This document shows positions 57,533-64,000 of a stretch of DNA of 64,000 bases, piece by piece. Source of the DNA: Physcomitrium patens (Eukaryota > Streptophyta > Bryopsida > Funariales > Funariaceae); the NCBI RefSeq assembly GCF_000002425.4, contig NC_037262.1, positions 6,724,123-6,788,122 of the forward strand, read 5' to 3'. The notes below the pieces were generated by a model that was given only the letters and a program-made list of their open reading frames with translations, did no database searches and was not told the origin of the DNA. Both the position numbers and the translations under genes were made by a program. Within the stretch, counting starts at the first letter, position 1, and every line of letters begins with the position of its first letter.

Positions 57533-58697
57533 TTACAAATGTGCACATAATAATGTGCCAGTTGATGGATCAACTATATGAATAATGCTTGGTGAATCAA
57601 AACCAACATATATGCCTTCTTGTCGATGAGCTTGAATGGTATGCTGTTGAGGTTCTAATACTGGAATCCAAGCACAACAACCAAATACTTGTAAGTGAGA
57701 TATATTTAGAACACAACCCAAAATGAGCTCATGTGGTGAAACAATTTCAAGAGAAGAAAGGTGGAGGCATATTAATGCTACAACATGTAAAACTGCATGA
57801 CCCCATATAAATACAGGTAAATTTGCGTGAAGGAGGAATGGCTAAGTAATGAGTTGTATACACTTTATAAATGACTCTACAAGTCCATTTTGAGCATATT
57901 CATATGGAACACAATATGTCAACTCAATTCGTGTTGGAGTACAATAGTCTTCAAAAGACTTTGATGCAAATTCTTTTGCATTTTTCATGTGCAATGTTTT
58001 TATGGAATAATCAAGAAAATATGCCCCAAAAATGAATAAGTATAGATATAAGATTGACAAATACCATATTTTGAGCTGATAATAATAAAACATGTGATTG
58101 TTTATCTGATACATCAATAAGGAGTAAACAATAATGAAATGGTCCCGATATTGGATTAATGGGACTACAAATATTACCATGTAATCTTTCAAGCATTGGT
58201 GGTAATTCTTGTAGAAGTTTCCAAATTGAAGGCCAAGTAATCATCTTGTCTTGCATGCATGCATAACATAATTTCATAGAGTCTACAACCACACGCTTTA
58301 AATTATACTCAATTATATATGGAATAATCTTTCTAAATAATGTAGATCTTGGATGTTTTAATTGTCCATGGCAGAGAGAAACACAACTCTTTGTGATAGA
58401 TGATGCAAAATTAAATATAATAGAAGGCCAAATTATAATTTCGTATAAACTATTTTCTATAGCAAAAGCTTTTTCAACAACATTATGGTTCTTTTCAAGA
58501 ACCAAAATCTCTTTTTTATTTAAAATGGTGGTCAAGAGGTGATAACCATTGATACACATATCTGGATAGTTGATTAGACTTCTAGGTGCTAAGGGTATAA
58601 ACATCGTATGTTTATATTTTATAATAGAATTTATAGGTAATTTTACCATCATTGTGCCCTCTTGGAAACAAAATGCATTTGCTTTAGCCATGGTCAT
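57533..58697 (-). pseudogene. Copia integrase with pre-integrase zinc finger (catalytic residues lost)
   Basis: 58011-58697 holds the gag-pre-integrase part (LKHPRSTLFRKI, then CYACMQDKMITWPS, with CxxC kept) and the core start LERLHGNICSPINPISGPF, where the first catalytic Asp is Asn. 57842-58192 overlaps in another frame and gives LHMKNAKEFAS, with the second Asp replaced by Lys, and QNGLVESFIK with Glu kept. 57533-57721 is the C-terminal part (LQVFGCCAWIPV, EGIYVGFDSPSIIHIVDPST). Confidence 0.85.
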
Positions 58698-60318
58698 TAT
58701 ATTTTTAGTTTGTCAAGTTGAAGATTTTTCAATAAAAAATTATCTATTCTACAAGATAGTATGTGTTATTACAAAATCAATGAGCGCATCATTTGATTCA
58801 TCATTAGAGGTTTTGTCATTCATATAAGCTTCTAAATCATAAACACCAATTGAATCCATGGACGCATCCATGGTATAAATTTCACGAGCCTCAGTTTGTA
58901 GTTTCTTATTTTTTTAAAATATTTTAATAAAATATTTTAAAGTACGGCATGCATGTGCTAAATGTCCAATCATTCCACGTTTATGGCAAGAATGCATCTC
59001 TGATTTTTATTTTCTACTATAATTAATAGTAGAACGTTTATTCTTTCCATATAGATAGAAATGGTCATAACTATGACTGCCCTAATGCTTATGAGCACGT
59101 TTTCCATGTTTATATAATTTTTTCTTAGACTTTGAAATATTACATGCATAAGATTTTAGAACTATGGTTCTAATAGGACAAGCTTTTCCATTGTACAAGA
59201 GTAGCTCATTTTGCTTCTCTGCAAGAAGTAGATGGGACATGAGATCAAAATGACTCTGAAATTTTATGTTCCTATATTGCTGTGTAAGTACAATAGATAC
59301 AAGAGGAAATATAGAAAGAGTTTTTTCAATCATTTCTTCTTCAGAGATGCTTTGTTTACATAATTATAATTGTAAGACAATACTATACATTTCATTATTG
59401 AAAGCATTTAAATTTGAAAAATCCAAGATATGTAAATGTATTCAATTATGATGTGCACATGGAAGAAAAATGGTCTTTTGATGAACAAACTTGGATTTAA
59501 GATTCTTCCAAAGTTCTACAGGATCTTCTATTTCTAAATATTGATGTTGTAATGTAGGTAGAAGATGACGACAAAAGAAAAGAAGTATTTTTTAACGGAT
59601 ATCAAGAGGAATAGAAATACTTATTGTAGGAGATTCTTCAAACATAATGGCATCTTAGAGTTGTTCTACAAATAAATTTGTTTTTACCATTTTTGCTCAT
59701 AATAGATAATTATTTCTATTTATAGTTAATGGTAGAAATAAAAGAACTTGAAAATATTAGGATACACTGGTAATAGTTAGAACCATAGTAAAAGTAGTTG
59801 AAGATGTTGAAACACTCGTTATAAATAAATCTGTAAAGAAAATACAAGATGAAGTAGAAAAGTTGAGTAAAATGTACCTTAAAATATTAAGTCAAATAAG
59901 ATGATAAATTTGAATTTGAAATCAAAAATATTAATTAATTAATTAATTTTTAAACAAGGTTGTAGATTGTGGCAGCAAAGCAACAGCAACAGGGTGGCAA
60001 CGACAAGGCGGTAGCAGTAAGGTAGTGGTAGTAGGGCAACATGGCGATAGAGTGGCAATGGCAATTAATGGCAGGGTTGATGATTGTTTTGCAGCAGTTG
60101 GTCGTCAACGGAGGTGGCAGCAGCAGTCAATGACTGTTTGGTGATAGTTTGGCGGCTGTTCAGTGGCAGACGTAATGCGCAGCAAGGAGGTTGGGCTGGA
60201 GCAAGTATTCTAAGCAAGAAATTAATGTATGAGGGGCCAAAAAGAAGTGCAATAAGATCATGAATCAAATAAGGAGCAAGAATAGTAATAAATTTGAAGA
60301 GTTAAGACTAAAGTAAAA

Positions 60319-60353
<35 letters not shown>

Positions 60354-60391
60354 ATTGCAATAGTGTGTAGAAGAGAGTGATGTTGATAAGG
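58698..60391 (-). pseudogene. Copia gag and leader (broken)
   Basis: 59082-59333 carries a gag segment (STFP-like LSIFPLVSIVLTQQYRN, HLLLAEKQNELLLYN) typical of plant copia gag. Near 58955-59005 the zinc knuckle reads SCHKRGMIGHLAHACRT, with the second Cys changed to Arg. 59950-60190 has (GGCAGCA)-like cryptic simple sequence of unknown origin in the leader. 60317-60355 is an (AAAT)n run. Confidence 0.72.
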
Positions 60392-60700
60392 TGTTGAGAA
60401 TGTTTAGAAAGACATAAGTATAATAGTAAGTAATATAGACATACATAAGAGTAGTAGTAAGTAATACAAATATACATTTAAGAATAGTAGTAAGTAATAC
60501 ACATACTTACAAGAGAGTTTCTAAGGAGAGAGAGCTTCACGCAAAATTTTATTGAGTTGATTGTGTCCCGTATACAAGAAGAGAAGGAAAAAAGATAAAC
60601 AGTTCCTCTCCATTACATTCCAAATACTATAACTATAGTATTTATTGTAGACTACAGTAAATATTATAAAAAACATTGGCTACATTTAATATTCTCAACA
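60392..60700 (-). repeat. 5' LTR of copia element F
   Basis: 309 bp, longer than its partner by an extra AGTAGTAAGTAATAC-type unit (60429-60505). Otherwise it aligns throughout. AGAAT follows at 60701-60705. Confidence 0.9.
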
Positions 60701-60705
60701 AGAAT

Positions 60706-62129
60706 AAGAAAATAAAAACATGTTTGAAATAGTAAAAGGTCGAAATATAAGGAAGAAAAAAAAAGAAGAGAAAAAAGAAACAAAGAAGTTTAATTAACTG
60801 TTTTTTTATTTTTAGGGCATTTTAAAAATTTATATGAATTTGGTACAAATAATTGATGATTATGAGAAGAAAAAGAAAAAGAAAAAACATAAACATGTAT
60901 AAGTACAATTTCATGACCTGTAGCAATTAAAAATTGAAGTAGTCAAGTTCAAGATGATAAGGCAGTTTCTAAGGTTCCATTATCTAGATTTCATAATTAA
61001 TTATCATTCCTTGATTACTATACTCAAAAATTCTTATTTATTTAATTGATGATTTATTTAAAAACATTTGATTATTATGCAATCCATTTATGTAATCTAC
61101 ATATGATAATTTTATTTCATTTATTTTAAATTAAAGGTCAGTAAGAACAATCTTACAATGATGCATACCATTTGCAATATAAATACCAAATGATTGATAA
61201 TAAAATGAATAAGAATGAATTATTATTCAATTCAATTTGAAGAAATCAAATACTTTCTAAAATCTGATTGGAACAATAAAATCGGATATCTAAAAAATAA
61301 AAAATAAAAAATATACAAAACATGGCTTTATTAAACTACAAAAGTATATTGTAAAATTTGCTATCTTGTGATCTCTTTCATCTCCTATATTTTGTTATCA
61401 TTGTCTATTGTTCCTTCAAGGTCTAGAACCACAGTCAAACAAGATTTGTATTTTGAGATGAATATACAAGACATGAAAAAATCAACATCTTGTATGCACA
61501 TTATTAAATATGAATTCAATAAAAGATAAAAATATTTTCTTCCTTTTTCATTTTAATCTTTACAAGGAAAATTTCAAAATTTTTTATAAATTATAATTTA
61601 AAAATTGAATTAGGCTATTATAAATATCTACACTCAAGAAAAGATCTTTTACACTATAGCTTTGTAGATTTTTTTTATTTAAATCCAATAATCGTATACA
61701 TATATATACAATTTTTTTGGATTAAATACTTAAAAATAAAATGAGATTATTCAAAATAATATTTTTAGAAGATTTTAGAAAACTCATTTATTTTTATTTT
61801 TATATTATAATTAAAAAAGACTTTCAGAAGTGAATAATGATATATGTCACTTTATTTAAATATGTAAAAAAATACTTATGGATCTTTAAAAAGACTTAAA
61901 GATTTTAATAGAAAATAAGTGATATTCATATTTATAAAAATAATTATTTATGAATAAATATATTATTTGTTTTAATACAAAAATACCACTATTATAAAAA
62001 ACTAAAGAGATATAAATATAATTTTAAAATTACTTAAAACTACATTAAACAATATATGCCAAAATAAATATCAACTAATGTAATAATTCATGGTCTATTA
62101 AAAATTAATATTTATGATAAAAATAATAC

Positions 62130-62161
<32 letters not shown>

Positions 62162-62589
62162 GATAAAGCAACTCAAATTTTTATTAAATCAACCCACATA
62201 TTTCAACCATCATTTTACTTTGTCAATCTTATCTTCGTTTTGAATCATTCTCATGTTCTCAATTATTGCTCTTTTTCTTGATGTTTCCAACCTCCTCCAT
62301 CAATTCTTAGCAATAATTAGGAATAGAAAACGGCTAGGAATATAAAAGAAGGTTGCAAAGGTGCAATGATGGTTAAGATAGAATGAATTGCTTTAATAAA
62401 ATATAGATTGATTTTTTATTATATATATATATATATATATATATATTAGTATAATAGTACATAATATAAGACATACTATCAAAAATATGAATTAAAAATA
62501 ATCAAAAGATAAATACATTCTTATATTATTAAAAAAAAATATATATATAAATCTTTCAAAGATAGTATAATATTAAAATTAGACTAATT
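60706..62589. other. AT-rich intergenic DNA, no gene seen
   Basis: Purine-rich to 60890, then AT-rich with (TA)n at 62135-62161 and 62420-62447. No open frame of note, no domain and no LTR end recognised. Confidence 0.55.
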
Positions 62590-64000
62590 ATTGATGAAGA
62601 TAAGAATATTAGTGATATTTCAAAGAAATTTATGAACAAAAAAAATATCAACAAGAATAAAGAAGGATTCATTCTTACTTCTATACATAATATCTAATTA
62701 GGAGCTATATAATGACATTTTATAAGACCATTGATATGTTTCTAACTTGTGAGATATCTATCTAACTTGCAAGCTAAGTTTCATATAATTACTATATAGC
62801 CAACTTTTACCACAAGTTGCCAATAATTACAAAATATTGGTTAATTTATTGGTCTAATTTTTAACCGACTAATTACTTTTAAATATATATAAAATAAAAT
62901 TTGCATCTATGTAGGTTTTAAGAAGCATCACCATAAGATATTAGTAATTGTTTTTCTATTTAAATATTATTATTTAAATAAATATATATGTCAGAGATTT
63001 TATCTCTCTTTTTAGGATCAAGCTCTATAAGAAGCAATGATCACATGTTAAAAAAGTCCAAGATACAAAAAATTATAGTTTTTACACACTTTGATCTTTG
63101 TTTACTTTAAAGATGAATGATAAGACTTCTCAGTAATTAATAGTGTCTTATAATAAGACAAGAATACCACCTTATTATTTGATCATTATTGAAGTCTTTA
63201 TAGCTTCTTTTAAATAAAACATATGACATATCATTAGCAATAGTTCCTACCTCCAATAATATCACTAAATATTCAAAGTTTCTTCTAAAGTCAAGATATC
63301 AAACACGTTATATCTTACCATTTATTTAAAAAATAGCATGTCTTTTTTTAAGGGCCTTATCTCTATTACACTATCTTAAAGGTTGTGACAATCTCAATAC
63401 CTTGTTCAATAATTAAATAAATAATATTTTATGAGTTGAATCTATTACTTTTTTATTCTTTATTTACTTAGTACTATAAATATATAAAAATTATAAACAA
63501 AGATGAAAGATAAAATACAATATTCACTTAATTGTTTTTTTTTATATTGTAAAGAATTACCTCATTCTTTATTTCGGTTTGTAATGAATGTTCTCCATGA
63601 AAAATATTTAGTTGCATTTGTAATATTTTTAATTAACTTCTATATAAATTCACTAATATTATATTCATAATAATGTATAAGATATTTCAACTTATTTTGG
63701 CTCCATCTTAAGTCTAAGGCTTCTTTAATTTTAAATTCTTGATTATTGTCAATCTTTATTAGACAAAGTGGTATTTTTCTATTTTTTGGTATATTGACTA
63801 TCTCATATGACTTAAGTAGAGATATGTAGAATAAATGTTGGATCTTTATATACTTTGATAAGTTTAATAGATAAGTATCTAAAATAATCTATTCATAGAT
63901 AAGATATTGGTCAAATTTATTATAATCAATTTTTTTATAAGAGTAACTAGTCTTTATATTATAATAAAATAATCATACCTTCTTGGTAATATAAAATTAA
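62590..64000 (-). mobile_element. Element E: 3' end of another C/D-family Ty3 element, cut by window end
   Basis: The LTR at about 62590-62997 aligns with LTR1-4, for example AATATCTAATTAGGAGCTATATA near 62680-62710 (one word per copy). From 62998 the internal spacer matches 14202-14900 and 19553-20150 (GATCAAGCTCTATAAGAAGCAATGATCACATGTT-like, ends differ). From about 63650 it reaches the pol end, with AGTAGAGATATGTAGAA corresponding to 20373-20390. Stops are too frequent for coding. The 5' part must lie to the right of the window. Confidence 0.72.

Larger units (their letters stand above)
53242..60700 (-). mobile_element. Element F: decayed Ty1/copia retrotransposon
   Basis: LTRs at 53242-53512 and 60392-60700 have TGTTGAGAAT ... 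ATTCTCAACA ends, and AGAAT target duplications lie at 53237-53241 and 60701-60705. On minus the order is gag, integrase, reverse transcriptase, RNase H, the copia order. The reverse transcriptase/RNase H boundary is interrupted by a 1.6-kb solo LTR at 54335-55932. Without it the element is about 5.9 kb. Catalytic residues are mutated in integrase and reverse transcriptase, so it cannot move on its own. Confidence 0.93.

Noticed and set aside
60258..60477. Tyr/Leu-rich minus frames
   Set aside because: Produced by the (AAAT)n run and the AGTAGTAAGTAATAC repeats of the copia LTR.

Overview
This window looks like repeat-rich nuclear DNA of a land plant. The evidence is Ty3 chromovirus and Ty1/copia polyproteins of plant type, abundant (TA)n microsatellites, and one small gene that resembles an uncharacterised plant protein family. 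I cannot name the species. Most of the window is transposable-element wreckage and AT-rich intergenic DNA, and I see no intact long protein-coding gene.

Layout. 1-5.2 kb is AT-rich intergenic DNA with several (TA)n runs. 5.2-6.5 kb is a 1.6-kb LTR-like repeat whose second copy lies inverted at 54.3-55.9 kb. 6.5-7.1 kb is a solo LTR of the family that builds the outer layers of the central nest. 7.1-13.6 kb is AT-rich with no recognisable gene. 13.66-40.40 kb is a four-level nest of LTR retrotransposons, all with their sense strand on minus: D (outermost) contains C, C contains B, and B contains A. Three of the four are related Ty3 chromoviruses (D, C, B). The innermost, A, is a different Ty3 lineage with 1.2-kb LTRs. 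The B-in-C junction has a perfect 5-bp target duplication, and the host coding frame reads straight across both the B and A insertion sites. 40.4-42 kb is AT-rich with a further LTR fragment.

42-53.1 kb is visibly richer in G+C and largely free of recognisable repeats. It holds a short gene on the minus strand (coding part 51440-51682) with a predicted 5'-UTR intron, a perfect 19-bp hairpin at 52843-52894, and some unassigned open segments. 53.24-60.70 kb is a decayed copia element with perfect AGAAT target duplications. A 1.6-kb solo LTR is inserted in it between reverse transcriptase and RNase H. 60.7-62.6 kb is AT-rich, and 62.6-64 kb is the 3' end of another C/D-type element, cut by the window edge.

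The most interesting observation is in element B. Its LTRs carry dense arrays of canonical heat-shock elements (alternating GAA and TTC at 2-nt spacing) about 40 bp upstream of a TATA box in the sense direction of the element. This is the architecture expected of a heat-inducible retrotransposon promoter. Other points worth a second look are the mosaic divergence between the two LTRs of A, loss of the integrase catalytic Glu in both B and C but not D, an RNase H deletion in A, and a triple palindromic minisatellite inside D.
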